A stretch of 64,000 nucleotides of DNA from Pseudanabaena sp. BC1403 (GCF_002914585.1 NZ_PDDM01000029.1:1-64000); one strand, 5' to 3'; shown: positions 44,835 to 53,904, counted from the first letter of the stretch. The notes: generated by a model from the letters alone, not told the origin. Numbers and translations: made by a program.

Positions 44835-45791
44835 ATGCAAGCTGTAATTATTGCTGGTGGGAAAGGAACACGCCTCAGACCCTTGACCTATGGCTGTCCT
44901 AAGCCAATGCTACCTCTAATTGATCGCCCATTTTTAGAGTGGATGATTAATCGTTGCCGTGAAGCTAGTGTGTGCGACATTTTGCTAAACGTGCAGTATC
45001 AAGCGCGACAAGTGATCGATTATTTTGGAGATGGCGATCGCTTTGGGGTGAAAATTCGCTATATCGAAGAGTCAACCCCTCTCGATACCGCAGGCGCAAT
45101 TAAGCTAGCAGAGCCATATTTCACAGGTGAGTCATTGATCGTGTTCAATGCCGATATTCTTACTAATTTAGACTTGACGGCGCTAATAAAGTTTCATAAG
45201 GAAACTCAAGCTGATGCAACTTTGACCTTGACAAGAGTTCCTGACATTACGCCTTTTGGCTTAGTAGAAATTAATGAGCAAAGTCAGGTACAAGCTTTTC
45301 GTGAAAAACCGAATGCAGAGCAAGCGGTAGAATTTCTTGCTCAAGGGATCGATACAATTAACGCAGGAACCTATGTTCTTGAACCAAAGATTTTCGACAT
45401 CTATCCGACGGGTGAGCCTCTAAGCTTTGAAAGGAAAGTTTTCCCCAATGTTTTGGAACGAGGATTAAAGATGATGGGATTTGTATGGGATGGCTATTGG
45501 ATGGATATGGGAACACCTGAGAAGTATTTTCAAGCGCAAGTTGATGTTTTGGAAGGTCAGGTTGCCTATGATTTTGGCGATCGCGTTGAGCAGAGAAGTG
45601 AGGGTGTTTGGATCGCGAAAACGGCTAAGGTAGCTGAGGGCGCAGTTTTAAATGCTCCTTGTTATGTGGGAGAAGACGCTTCTATTGGCAAAGATGCTCA
45701 GATTCCATCGCAAACTTTAATCGGATCAAATTCCCTTGTGAATCGGGCGATCGCTTCAGGCATGTATGCCGCAGGTTCAATGTTAATTTAA
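44835..45791 (+). CDS. NDP-sugar pyrophosphorylase (mannose-1-P guanylyltransferase type)
   Basis: 318 aa from ATG 44835, giving the canonical opening MQAVIIAGGKGTRLRPLT. Motifs: PKPMLPLIDRP, NADILTNLD, FREKP, WDGYWMDMGTPEKY; a left-handed beta-helix of hexapeptide repeats closes the protein (APCYVGEDASIGKDAQI). Makes GDP-mannose or another NDP-sugar; exact sugar not decidable. The divergent LCP glycopolymer transferase beside it suggests a cell-envelope polysaccharide role. An earlier ATG at 44796 would add 13 residues. Confidence 0.9.
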   Translation: MQAVIIAGGKGTRLRPLTYGCPKPMLPLIDRPFLEWMINRCREASVCDILLNVQYQARQVIDYFGDGDRFGVKIRYIEESTPLDTAGAIKLAEPYFTGESLIVFNADILTNLDLTALIKFHKETQADATLTLTRVPDITPFGLVEINEQSQVQAFREKPNAEQAVEFLAQGIDTINAGTYVLEPKIFDIYPTGEPLSFERKVFPNVLERGLKMMGFVWDGYWMDMGTPEKYFQAQVDVLEGQVAYDFGDRVEQRSEGVWIAKTAKVAEGAVLNAPCYVGEDASIGKDAQIPSQTLIGSNSLVNRAIASGMYAAGSMLI

Positions 45792-45798
45792 ACAAAAA

Positions 45799-45877
45799 AA
45801 CTCTCCCTTTGGGAGAGTTAAAAAACAAATTAAAAAGCAAAAAAGATTCACTTAGTGAATCTTTTTTGCTTTTTAAT
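45799..45877. terminator. Two hairpins between convergent genes
   Basis: 45799-45819 AACTCTCCC/GGGAGAGTT, then 45829-45877, a perfect 23-bp stem (ATTAAAAAGCAAAAAAGATT + CAC) with loop TTA. The second covers the stop codon of the leftward MscS-like gene at 45873-45875. Confidence 0.9.
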
Positions 45878-47459
45878 CGTTCCGTTTGAATGATTCTAGC
45901 CATTCACGTAATTGTTGAGAAGCAATATCTTTGCCACCTAAACCAAAAGCAACTGCGATCGCAACTGCAATTGCGCCAGTTAATAAGCCAAAGGCGAGAT
46001 CGACAATATTACTAGCGATACCCATCTGTTTGAGAGCCATTGCTGTAATCAGAGCAACAATCGAAATCCGAGCCGCATGACCGAGGATTCGGGATTGTCT
46101 GCCGCCAGTGCTCGTAATCAAGTTAAAGGCAAGATTAGCAAGGTATAAGCCGATCGCAAAAATAACTACGCCGCTTAAAACTTGACCTGCTACTAGCAGC
46201 ACTCCAAAGACAATACGGGTGAGCGCATTAATCTGTAAAACATCGGTTGCTGTAGCGATCGCCACTAGCATAATCGCTAGAAACACTATAATGCCAACGA
46301 TTTGCGAAGGTGTTTGTGGTGGAAGTGAAGTGATGGAGCTATTCTCATCATCAACATTTACACGGGATTCCGTTGGTGCTGAAGCGATCGCTGAGAATCC
46401 TAACCATTGCAAGATATTGTTAAAGCCCAAGCCCGTCAGAATTCCAGAAATAATGTCTCTAGCAAATTGACCGAGGAAATAGGCAACAGTAAGAATCGCA
46501 CTAGCCACAAAAACTTGAGGTAAGAAGCGCAATACTTGATCAAGCATTGCTGTTGCAGGCCGAGAGATTGCGCCAACTTCTAAGGCTTCTAATGTAGAGA
46601 TAGCTGTGGGGATTAGAATCAATACATAGATGAAGTTCCCAACTACTTGAGACAGAGTATATTCAGTTTGATTAGGAGTCCAACGCTGAAGAAAACGATC
46701 TGCACCACTAGTAGCTAAGAGATTCGTGACAATTCGCTTTACTACTTGAGCAATCAACCAGCCGATCCCACCAATCATTAGCGCCTTGAGGATTTTTGGT
46801 AGAGCGCTCAAGACCTGATTGACAAGGTTTTGAATGGGCTGAAGTGCTTGAACTAAGCCAAGGGTATCAAGAATTAAAGGTAAAAAGAGCAGCAAGATAA
46901 ACCAATACAAAGCCGAAGATAGAGTCTCACTAAGAGGCATCACTTCGGTATTTGATTCACCCACGCTCTCATTTACTTTGGCATCAACTTGAGCCGATCG
47001 CAAATAGCGCCCGACGATGACTTTACTGATGGTTGCTAAGACCCATGCGATGCCTGCGATAATCGCTGCACCTCCAAGTTTCGGCAAGAATGATGCAATT
47101 TGCGCTAGCAAACTATTTAGTGGAGTTGCAACTGCATCTAGTCTAAGAAATTGGAAAAATCCAACCAAAGTGAATAGGATGATGATCCAAAAAACTGTAA
47201 TACCTGCCCATTTCTCAATTGGCAGACTACTACTACGAGAACCTGTTAACCAATTCGACAGTTTATTATCAACATCCGTCCGTTTCAGTAACCCTTCGGC
47301 CATAGAAGAGAAAAATATGGCAATTACCCAACCACCAACTAAGATAGCGATCGCAAAGACAAGCTGGAATACGATTCCTTCTGGTCTCAGTAATTCTTCG
47401 ATCGCAAAACTCTTTGTCGTCGAGGCTTGTGCCAAGACGAAAGAAGCCAACTCGCGCAT
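45873..47459 (-). CDS. Multi-helix mechanosensitive channel-like protein
   Basis: 528 aa, about 11-12 hydrophobic helices. Repeated units resembling the conserved TM-helix family of CmpX-like MscS proteins: FLPKLGGAAIIAGIAWVLATISK, ALPKILKALMIGGIGWLIAQVVKRI, FLPQVFVASAILTVAYFLGQFARDI. Ends with AIAVAFGLGGKDIASQQLREWLE, the MscS pore-proximal pattern. No beta-domain of MscS proper follows. Probably an osmotic or wall-stress channel. Confidence 0.87.
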   Translation of the reverse strand: MRELASFVLAQASTTKSFAIEELLRPEGIVFQLVFAIAILVGGWVIAIFFSSMAEGLLKRTDVDNKLSNWLTGSRSSSLPIEKWAGITVFWIIILFTLVGFFQFLRLDAVATPLNSLLAQIASFLPKLGGAAIIAGIAWVLATISKVIVGRYLRSAQVDAKVNESVGESNTEVMPLSETLSSALYWFILLLFLPLILDTLGLVQALQPIQNLVNQVLSALPKILKALMIGGIGWLIAQVVKRIVTNLLATSGADRFLQRWTPNQTEYTLSQVVGNFIYVLILIPTAISTLEALEVGAISRPATAMLDQVLRFLPQVFVASAILTVAYFLGQFARDIISGILTGLGFNNILQWLGFSAIASAPTESRVNVDDENSSITSLPPQTPSQIVGIIVFLAIMLVAIATATDVLQINALTRIVFGVLLVAGQVLSGVVIFAIGLYLANLAFNLITSTGGRQSRILGHAARISIVALITAMALKQMGIASNIVDLAFGLLTGAIAVAIAVAFGLGGKDIASQQLREWLESFKRND

Positions 47460-47483
47460 ACTGCAACCTCAATGTAAAGAACT

Positions 47484-47600
47484 AAGGATTAAGTAGCTAA
47501 GCATAATTAAATATAAAACCCTAAAAACTTTACCGCCTGCTGCGCGGGCGGTAAAGTTCTGGCTCTAGGTTTTTAATTGTGCTGAGGTACTTATCCTTAA
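47484..47600. repeat. AGTAGCTAAG palindromic repeat, copy 3
   Basis: TAAGGATTAAGTAGCTAAGC at the left end mirrors GGTACTTATCCTTA at the right; centre AAACTTTACCGCC.GC/GCGGGCGGTAAAGTT. Positioned upstream of the MscS-like gene start. Confidence 0.87.
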
Positions 47601-47689
47601 CACCGTATATTAAATGCAGTTATTGCTATGAAATAGCTATCAATAGTTAAGATTTCCCTTGTATTTACTATAAAAAACTTAACTTTAGC

Positions 47690-47740
47690 AAACCTAAAAG
47701 AGAGGCGCGGTGCGAAGCACAGCACCTCTCTTTTAGGTTT
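47690..47740. terminator. Hairpin after the ABC ATPase gene
   Basis: AAACCTAAAAGAGAGG and complement enclose GTGC-GAA-GCAC; T-rich sequence flanks it. One base before the ABC ATPase stop on its 3' side. Confidence 0.8.
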
Positions 47741-48751
47741 TTATTTTTTAGATTTCTTTTTACCTTTATTTGCTGACAATATCTCTGACTGGGCGATTTC
47801 GGCATCAAGAATAGTCTGCCCCGTTGCCGCTAGAAATACATCGTCAAGACTAGGTCGTGACTGGGACAAACTAAATACTTCAATATCAACTGCTGCCAAC
47901 ATATTTTGAATTTCGCTAATTGCATTCGCATCAGGTGTAACAAATAAATTAACTGCATTACCTTGAGCTGAATTAATTGTGATGCTCTGCACAATTGGTA
48001 ACTGCTGCAAAATCTTTTTAGCCTGTTCCGCATCTTGCCGATCCGCAAACTCACGAATTCTCACCGTAATGCGATCGCCTCCTACTTTAGTTTTTAGTTC
48101 ATCAGTAGTGCCTTCAGCAATAATTTTGCCCCTATCAATAATTGCGACGCGATCGGCAAGAGCATCAATTTCTTCAAGGTAATGACTTGAGATTAATACC
48201 GTTACACCCGATGCTCGGAGCTTGCGTAAGAACTCCCAAATCGCGAAACGACTCTGAATATCTAAGCCCACTGTAGGCTCATCAAGAATCAGCACTGATG
48301 GTTGATGTAGTAAACCAGCAGCCAAATCCAACCGTTTTTTCAAACCACCCGAATAAGTCCCCGAAAGTTTATCGGCGTAAGGCTCTAGTTGCAGCAAATC
48401 TAAGACACTGTCAATGCGATCGCCGATTTGGTTCGGCGCAATATGATACAAAGCAGCTTGAAACCTTAATAATTCACGACCCGTCAAGACTTTGTCCAAT
48501 GCCACTTCTTGAGCAACATACCCTAGTCGATTGCGAATAGCTCTTGCATCGGTTGCCCCAGCCACCTCGATCAACCCAGAGTCAGGCGTAGTGAGAGTGC
48601 AAAGGCAACGCATTGTTGTAGTTTTGCCTGCCCCATTTGGACCTAACAGCCCATAGATTTGTCCTTGCGTAACATTTAGAGAAATTCCATCTACGGCAAC
48701 GGTATCGCCATAAGTTTTCCTGAGATTTTCAATTTTTACTGCCGATTGCAT
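47741..48751 (-). CDS. ABC transporter ATP-binding protein (DrrA type)
   Basis: 336 aa. Walker A GPNGAGKTT, Q-loop GYVAQE, signature YSGGLKKRLD, Walker B LILDEPTVGLD, H-loop SSHYLEE, and a C-terminal DrrA-like domain ending in a Lys-rich tail GKKKSKK. The membrane partner is not adjacent, so the exported substrate is unknown. Confidence 0.92.
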   Translation of the reverse strand: MQSAVKIENLRKTYGDTVAVDGISLNVTQGQIYGLLGPNGAGKTTTMRCLCTLTTPDSGLIEVAGATDARAIRNRLGYVAQEVALDKVLTGRELLRFQAALYHIAPNQIGDRIDSVLDLLQLEPYADKLSGTYSGGLKKRLDLAAGLLHQPSVLILDEPTVGLDIQSRFAIWEFLRKLRASGVTVLISSHYLEEIDALADRVAIIDRGKIIAEGTTDELKTKVGGDRITVRIREFADRQDAEQAKKILQQLPIVQSITINSAQGNAVNLFVTPDANAISEIQNMLAAVDIEVFSLSQSRPSLDDVFLAATGQTILDAEIAQSEILSANKGKKKSKK

Positions 48752-49126
48752 GGAGGTATCTAAAATATTACGTTCTATTAAAAGACTATTTTAACTGTGT
48801 AGTTCTTCAAACGGCAATAAAATCCTCATCTCTCCTGCGATTCTCATGCAGAAACTAATTTTTAGTAGCAGATGCAAAAAAATTAGTTTCTTGAAAGCCT
48901 TTTGCGATATCGAGCCTTTTATAACATTGGAGTTTGATATTTAAGGACAACGATTATGTCGAAATGTGTTGTTACGTAACCTTTAATTTCATTCTTGAAT
49001 GTATTGAGGAATACAGTTGTATTGTTTTTTAAGGGTGGAGGAAAGTTTTTAGTTTAAAGATGATTCTTTGAAGTTTGGGGCGGAAGGCGTTTAAGTATAT
49101 TTACTTGAGGGGTAATAAAGAAGATT
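48752..49126. promoter_or_regulatory. Region upstream of the phycobiliprotein-like gene
   Basis: No gene seen. Contains an inverted repeat AGAAACTAATTTTT...AAAAAATTAGTTTCT (48851-48895) preceded by GCGATTCTCAT, the same lead as the composite repeat at 52846. The rest should hold the divergent promoters; AGGGGTAATAAAGAAGATT precedes the ATG at 49127. Confidence 0.5.
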
Positions 49127-49597
49127 ATGCTAACAATGCATCGTATCTTGGATGAAAAAGCCAATGACATCGGCAACGTTTACCTAACTGACAGTGATTT
49201 GCTCAGTTTAGAGCGATTTGCTAACAATTTTTCAGTGCGGCTTAAGACTTACAATCTTTTGCGCGATTGCAGTGATGAAATCACGATGCGATCGCTTAGG
49301 CTTTTGGCTCAACAATATCCTGAATTAATCCAGAAGCAGCTGCAACGCTGCAAATATGATATGTCTAACGTGATTCGTTATATGTCACTATCAATATTGC
49401 GTGACGATGAATTATTCTTTCGTGAAACATTGATGGATTGGTTGACAAATATTATCAATTCTTATCAAGTTACCAAGGAATGTTCTACTGCATATCGCCT
49501 TATGCAATCAGTTATAGATGAGATGTTACCCGCAGAATGTGCAGCACTGATAAAACCTTATTCAGAGATGTCTAAATCTTCTTTGCTCAACGTCTAG
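49127..49597 (+). CDS. Divergent phycobiliprotein / allophycocyanin-like subunit
   Basis: 156 aa, all-helical, the size of a phycobiliprotein subunit. Helix pattern LTDSDLLSLERFANNFSVRLKTYNLL and LQRCKYDMSNVIRYMSLSIL aligns with the chromophore helix of allophycocyanin (..CLRDLDYYLRLVTY..): the bilin-attachment Cys and the Asp three residues on are kept, the usual Arg between them is Tyr. Sequence otherwise far from ApcA/B/D/F. Followed after 135 bases by a linker gene, which supports a phycobilisome-related role. Confidence 0.75.
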   Translation: MLTMHRILDEKANDIGNVYLTDSDLLSLERFANNFSVRLKTYNLLRDCSDEITMRSLRLLAQQYPELIQKQLQRCKYDMSNVIRYMSLSILRDDELFFRETLMDWLTNIINSYQVTKECSTAYRLMQSVIDEMLPAECAALIKPYSEMSKSSLLNV

Positions 49598-49600
49598 GTG

Positions 49601-49692
49601 GTTTTCCTTTTGCCTACTGCAAAAGGAAAACTCTGAACCCTTATTGTGATTGTTTCTTGTTTTTCAAATGAGTTAATACTCATTTGAAAAAC
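49601..49692 (+). promoter_or_regulatory. Two hairpins between phycobiliprotein-like and linker genes
   Basis: 49601-49631 GTTTTCCTTTTGC/GCAAAAGGAAAAC (loop CCTACT-like, 5 bases) and 49659-49692 GTTTTTCAAATGAGT/ACTCATTTGAAAAAC (loop TAAT). Perfect stems; in phycobilisome operons such structures set subunit:linker stoichiometry. That role here is inferred. Confidence 0.7.
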
Positions 49693-49732
49693 GGGGTAAA
49701 TAATTTTTTAGAGATTTTTTGGAGAAGTTGTC

Positions 49733-50485
49733 ATGGATACCTATACCCCCATTACTATTGGTCGCAAGTCCACAGAAGTAGAGCGTCAAAACGCACTTCA
49801 TCAGATTTATGCTCAAGTGTTAGAGCGACAGCCCTATATACATGAACGCAAAGAACTCTCCAAGATCGAAAAGGATTTCCTGAAAGGTAAGCTTGGTGTA
49901 CGCCACTTCATCGGTGAGCTAGTCGTTTCATCTGTTTATCTCAATAGCTTCTATCAGGATTGCTCAAATCTCAAATTTGTGGAATGGAGCTTTAAGCATA
50001 TCCTTGGCAGAGCTCTACAAGGTAAAGAAGAAATTGCTAAGTACATGGATTTGCTGATGATGAAAGGTGTCTCTGCATTTTTTCATGAAATTCTAGGTTC
50101 TGAAGAATACCGTAAAGCGTTTGGTTGTTTCACAATTCCCTATGCCCGTGATGTCAAGTTCTATGACTCACCTCTTAACTATCTACAAACGAATCTTCTC
50201 CAACATGAGCATGTTGGTCAACGAGGCAAGATAATTCCCACAATCTATTGGCAACAGCTCGGTATGGATTGTGAAACTGGTACTTGCGTGATGCCTGAGC
50301 CTCAAGTGGAAACTTACAAGCCATCTCCAGACAGTGAAAAATCTATCGTGAAAGAGCCAATTGCTACTGTGCTAAATGCAGAAATTGAGGAGCTTCTACA
50401 AATGTTACAAAACAGCGATGCTAAGCAAGTTTTGCAAAGTATGAATGAAAATCAGCGATCGCTACTTCGCAGTCTAGCCAAATAA
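49733..50485 (+). CDS. Phycobilisome linker-domain protein
   Basis: 250 aa. A PBS linker domain fills residues 14-160: NALHQIYAQVLERQPYIHERKELSKIEKDFLKGKLGVRHFIGELVVSSVYLNSFY, then FVEWSFKHILGRA, IAKYMDLLMMKG.SAFFHEILGSEEYRKAFG and VKFYDSPLNY. The C-terminal 75 residues have no transmembrane helix, unlike CpcL, and no FNR domain; they end in a helix EIEELLQMLQNSDAK.VLQSM. Ribosome site GGAGAAG lies 5 bases before ATG. Partner of the upstream subunit, not a standard CpcG as I recall it. Confidence 0.87.
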   Translation: MDTYTPITIGRKSTEVERQNALHQIYAQVLERQPYIHERKELSKIEKDFLKGKLGVRHFIGELVVSSVYLNSFYQDCSNLKFVEWSFKHILGRALQGKEEIAKYMDLLMMKGVSAFFHEILGSEEYRKAFGCFTIPYARDVKFYDSPLNYLQTNLLQHEHVGQRGKIIPTIYWQQLGMDCETGTCVMPEPQVETYKPSPDSEKSIVKEPIATVLNAEIEELLQMLQNSDAKQVLQSMNENQRSLLRSLAK

Positions 50486-50490
50486 TCTCA

Positions 50491-50525
50491 AGAAAAGTGG
50501 CAGCTTGAATCGCTGCCACTTTTCT
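50491..50525 (+). terminator. Terminator after the linker gene
   Basis: AGAAAAGTGGCAGC, loop TTGAATC, perfect complement, then TTTGGG. Confidence 0.82.
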
Positions 50526-50658
50526 TTGGGTTTATATCTTACTTTTGAACCAGCTTTAAGGCGTTTGGTCTTGACTTCTAGCTTACAATGGTTAATAAAG
50601 CTAAAGGCAGTCACAGCGGTGATAACTACCGTAAAGATAATGGAACTAAAAGTTTGAC

Positions 50659-52695
50659 ATGACAAATTTGTGGATTGAGGGCGGTAGTAGGAGCGGTAAG
50701 ACTGAGCGAGTAGTTCAGCGATTTTGTGATTGGACAGAAACAGATTTTGCATACCAGTCTAATCCTCAAGCTGCTTCCCAAAAAGTTTTGGTTCTTACCG
50801 TCGATTCTCAACAGCGTCGTGAGCTTAGTGATCGCTTGATGATCGCAACTCATGGTAGCTATCCAGTTACCGCTGTCACCCCGCTAAGTTTTTTTCGTGA
50901 TGAAGTGCAATTGTTTTGGACATTATTAATCAAAAAGCTTGTCCTCAAAGCCCAGTTTCCTTTGCTCCTAAGAGTTGAGAATGAGCAGGAACTCGCGAAT
51001 AAGATATGGAAAGATCGCATCGAAACAGGAACCTTACAGATGGAAGGTATTGGGCGCGATCGCCTTGTACGAAGATTATTAGATTTGTTTCTATTAGCTG
51101 CCTATGGTGGTCGTGAGATTAACGAAATTCCTGCGATTTTAAATGCTGGTATCGAGACTAATATTCTAGAAAGCTCTGAAGTTGTTGAGAATAATATATT
51201 AGAACAATGGCAAGAAATTGGCGAAGCTTTACAAGAATGGCGCAAGTATTGTTGGGAGAGGGGATTGCTCACCTATGGAATTATTACGGATTTGTTTGCC
51301 CATTATTTACTTCCCAATCCTCAATACCAACGCAAACTTAAAGAAAGATTTCGATATGTTATCGTCGATCGCGCAGATGAGATGCCTGCGATCGCCTGTG
51401 ATTTATGCAGGCTACTGCTTCAAAATAGTGTGATCGGTATATTTACTTTTAATCCTGATGGATCGGCAAGATTAGGATTGGGAGGCGATCCTGAATATTG
51501 GCAATTACTTAAATCTGAATGTGAAATCGTAAATTTATCCCATGCGTCGCATACTCTGGGCGCTGAAATCGCTGAATCAGTTCAACAAGTTGTCAGCGAA
51601 CCAATTTTGCAATTTATCGAACCCTACGTCTCCATTCAATCAATTGAATCTGTTTCTCGTGCCAAATTATTCCGTAATGTTGCGGAAACGATTGCCGATG
51701 CGATCGCCGCAGATGAAATCAAAGCCAATGAGATCGCGATCATTGCCCCTGGATTAGATAATATTGCCAAGTATGCGATCGCGGAAATTCTGCGCAAAAA
51801 GAATATTAATATTACGCCCCTGAACGATCAGCGTCCATTGTCTTATTCCGCTCAAGTGCGATCGCTTCTGACCCTAATCACATTGGTCTATCCGAACCTT
51901 GGGCAACTCGTAAGCCGAGATCATATTGCTGAAATGTTAGTAGTACTTACCGAAGCGATCGATCCCGTTCGAGCAGGAATGCTGGCGGACTATTGCTTTG
52001 CTAGACATCCAGAGAATCCGCAACTACTGGAGGCGGAAACCTATAACCAATGGAATCGCCTTGGCTATGAAGCGACCCAAGCCTACGAAAAGTTGCGGCA
52101 ATGGATAGAACAACAATCTCCCAAAGATACTCCATTACTATTTATTGATCGCGCTATTCAAGCCTTCTTCAAACCGCGCAAACTCAGTTATGAACATACT
52201 TCTACTTTGCAATCATTGATTGAAACTGCCCAATATTATTGGCAATTGGGATATCGACTTGATCTAGAAGATGCAGTGATTCTTGAGAACTTCATTCAAT
52301 TGATTCGGCAAGGTACTGTTACTGCCAATCCCTATGCTCCTAGCCTACCTGAAGATAACGTTGTTCTCGCGACAATTATCCAATATCGCATGGCAAGACG
52401 ATCGCATCGTTGGCAATTTTGGCTAGATGCTAGTTCTGATCTATGGTTGCAGGGTGGAGCCGCTTCCCTATTCGGTGCGCCACTTTTTCTTAAAGGCTGG
52501 AATGGGACATTATGGACGATCGAAAATCAGCGTGATGCGGATATGCAGCGTTTACAGAGGTTACTTAGGGATTTGCTAGATCGCACAGGCGATCGCTTAT
52601 ATCTCTGTCATAGTGAACTTAGCACCAATGGACAAATCCAAAATGGCGTATTAATTCCATTAATTGAGATCAGTACTACAGCATCTTGCAAATGA
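50659..52695 (+). CDS. UvrD/AddB-like superfamily I helicase-related protein
   Basis: 678 aa. Walker A GGSRSGKTERV (9-19), a Walker B-like FRYVIVDRADEMP near residue 235, and helicase motif fragments (VTAVTPLSFF, IAIIAPGL). Resembles AddB / recombinase-B-like proteins of cyanobacteria with degenerated later motifs; no iron-sulfur Cys cluster seen. Probably a DNA-end processing or non-hydrolysing helicase paralogue. RNA polymerase start region not evident; ATG follows GACATGAC. Confidence 0.78.
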   Translation: MTNLWIEGGSRSGKTERVVQRFCDWTETDFAYQSNPQAASQKVLVLTVDSQQRRELSDRLMIATHGSYPVTAVTPLSFFRDEVQLFWTLLIKKLVLKAQFPLLLRVENEQELANKIWKDRIETGTLQMEGIGRDRLVRRLLDLFLLAAYGGREINEIPAILNAGIETNILESSEVVENNILEQWQEIGEALQEWRKYCWERGLLTYGIITDLFAHYLLPNPQYQRKLKERFRYVIVDRADEMPAIACDLCRLLLQNSVIGIFTFNPDGSARLGLGGDPEYWQLLKSECEIVNLSHASHTLGAEIAESVQQVVSEPILQFIEPYVSIQSIESVSRAKLFRNVAETIADAIAADEIKANEIAIIAPGLDNIAKYAIAEILRKKNINITPLNDQRPLSYSAQVRSLLTLITLVYPNLGQLVSRDHIAEMLVVLTEAIDPVRAGMLADYCFARHPENPQLLEAETYNQWNRLGYEATQAYEKLRQWIEQQSPKDTPLLFIDRAIQAFFKPRKLSYEHTSTLQSLIETAQYYWQLGYRLDLEDAVILENFIQLIRQGTVTANPYAPSLPEDNVVLATIIQYRMARRSHRWQFWLDASSDLWLQGGAASLFGAPLFLKGWNGTLWTIENQRDADMQRLQRLLRDLLDRTGDRLYLCHSELSTNGQIQNGVLIPLIEISTTASCK

Positions 52696-52845
52696 GCGTT
52701 TACTCGTCTACGAAATATAGCTGTCGCCAAATGTCCTAGGACATAAAATCCAAGAATTGATTTATGGTTTTCTTTTTGCCGTAGGCAAAGGGAAAACCAC
52801 AATAAACAAGGGTTTGACCAGAATATGCTGTAAGCAAGTAATACA

Positions 52846-52974
52846 GCGATTCTCATTATGAAACCAATTTTGGTGTTTCCAGCGCCGAAGGCGCTGGAAA
52901 CACCAAAATTGGTTATTTGAAAGCCCGCCAACGGCGGGCTTTCAAATAACCAATTTTTATAATGAGAACTGCGC
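52846..52974. repeat. Composite MITE-like element, 129 bp
   Basis: Outer ends GCGATTCTCATTATGAAACC and the complement of ...TTTTTATAATGAGAACTGCGC share TTCTCATTAT. Inside are two perfect hairpins: 52862-52914 (25-bp stem, AACCAATTTTGGTG..., loop GAA) and 52911-52951 (19-bp stem GGTTATTTGAAAGCCCGCC, loop AAC). They overlap by four bases, so the element can fold in more than one way. Related fragments lie at 24254-24325 and 48838-48895. Confidence 0.85.
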
Positions 52975-53027
52975 AAGTAATACCAAAGCACAAAATGGTG
53001 TAGCCATTTTGTGCTTTGGTATTACTT
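52975..53027. repeat. TAATACCAAAGCACAAA palindrome
   Basis: Perfect 24-bp stem AAGTAATACCAAAGCACAAA+ATGG, loop TGTAG. Same edge (TAATACCAAAGCACAAA) as the hairpin at 33943-33981, so this is a repeat family. Confidence 0.9.
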
Positions 53028-53041
53028 ATTCCTAGATTCAA

Positions 53042-53674
53042 ATGAATTACCTATATTTACATGGCTTTGCTTCCAGCCCTCAGTCTACTAAGGCGACATT
53101 TATGAAGCAAAAATTTGCGGAGGTTGGGCTAACTTTGCATGTGCCTGATCTCAATCTCACCGACTTTTCGACAGTGACGCTCTCAGATCAACTTGACTAT
53201 CTAGATCGCACTTACCTCAATAACAACGAACCGCTTGTGGTGATTGGCTCTAGCCTTGGTGGATTTTTAGCTACACAACTTGCTGCCCAAAAAACACAAG
53301 TCCAAAAACTAGTTTTGTTTGCCCCTGCTTTTGGATTTAGTCTGAGAATCTCCAAAGCATTAGGTGAAGAGAATGTTACTAAATGGCAACAAGATAACAT
53401 TCGTGAGTTTTATCATTACGGGCTGAAGCGTAATGTAAATTTACAATTTCAATTTTTTGTTGATGCTCAGAAATATTCCGAGGAAAAGCTCACGCGATCG
53501 CTACCTATCCTCATCTTTCATGGCGTTCATGATGATGTTGTGCCAGCATCTCTCAGTGAGGAATTTACCAAAAGGCGATCGCAAGTTACTTTAAAGTTAC
53601 TAGACGACGACCATGCCCTTGGTAAAGATTTGGAAAGCATTTGGCAAGACATCAAGTATTTTTGTGATTTCTGA
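53042..53674 (+). CDS. YqiA/YcfP-type alpha/beta-hydrolase
   Basis: 210 aa. YLHGFASSPQSTKA, nucleophile Ser in IGSSLGGFLA (about residue 76), HGVHDDVVPASLS with the acid, and catalytic His in LLDDDHALGKDL. Small intracellular esterase family; substrate unknown. Confidence 0.9.
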   Translation: MNYLYLHGFASSPQSTKATFMKQKFAEVGLTLHVPDLNLTDFSTVTLSDQLDYLDRTYLNNNEPLVVIGSSLGGFLATQLAAQKTQVQKLVLFAPAFGFSLRISKALGEENVTKWQQDNIREFYHYGLKRNVNLQFQFFVDAQKYSEEKLTRSLPILIFHGVHDDVVPASLSEEFTKRRSQVTLKLLDDDHALGKDLESIWQDIKYFCDF

Positions 53675-53692
53675 ACTATAGCGCTTTTCGCT

Positions 53693-53763
53693 CAAACTCG
53701 AAGCGCACAAATTCTTGAAAGTACTGCTTTGCAACACTTTCAAGAATTTGTGCGCTTCGTTTG
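53693..53763. terminator. Long hairpin after the esterase gene
   Basis: CAAACTCGAAGCGCACAAATTCTTGAAAG and its near-complement (ACTTTCAAGAATTTGTGCGC TTCGTTTG), loop ACTGCTTTGCA-like; shares GAAAGT..TTGCTTTGCAACACTTTC with 61128-61178. Confidence 0.8.
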
Positions 53764-53904
53764 ATCTAAGCTAATTAGAAAATAAAGGAGTTACTTCACA
53801 ATACTTCAACAAATACTCACTCCAAAGGGTAGTTACTTTTGATACAAAGCATCCGTTAGGATCTTAAAATCAGCAGTAGCATTTAAAAAAGGGTTTTAAA
53901 ACCG

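Larger units (their letters stand above)
52696..53041. other. Intergenic region crowded with hairpins
   Basis: 346 bases, no gene. Includes an imperfect hairpin GGTTTTCTTTTTGCC...GGCAAAGGGAAAACC (52763-52797), a composite MITE-like element and a 24-bp palindrome, listed separately. Confidence 0.6.

Noticed and set aside
23271-53027. Repeated palindromes as a CRISPR array.
   Set aside because: They are dispersed singly between genes, differ in sequence, and have no regular spacers or cas genes.
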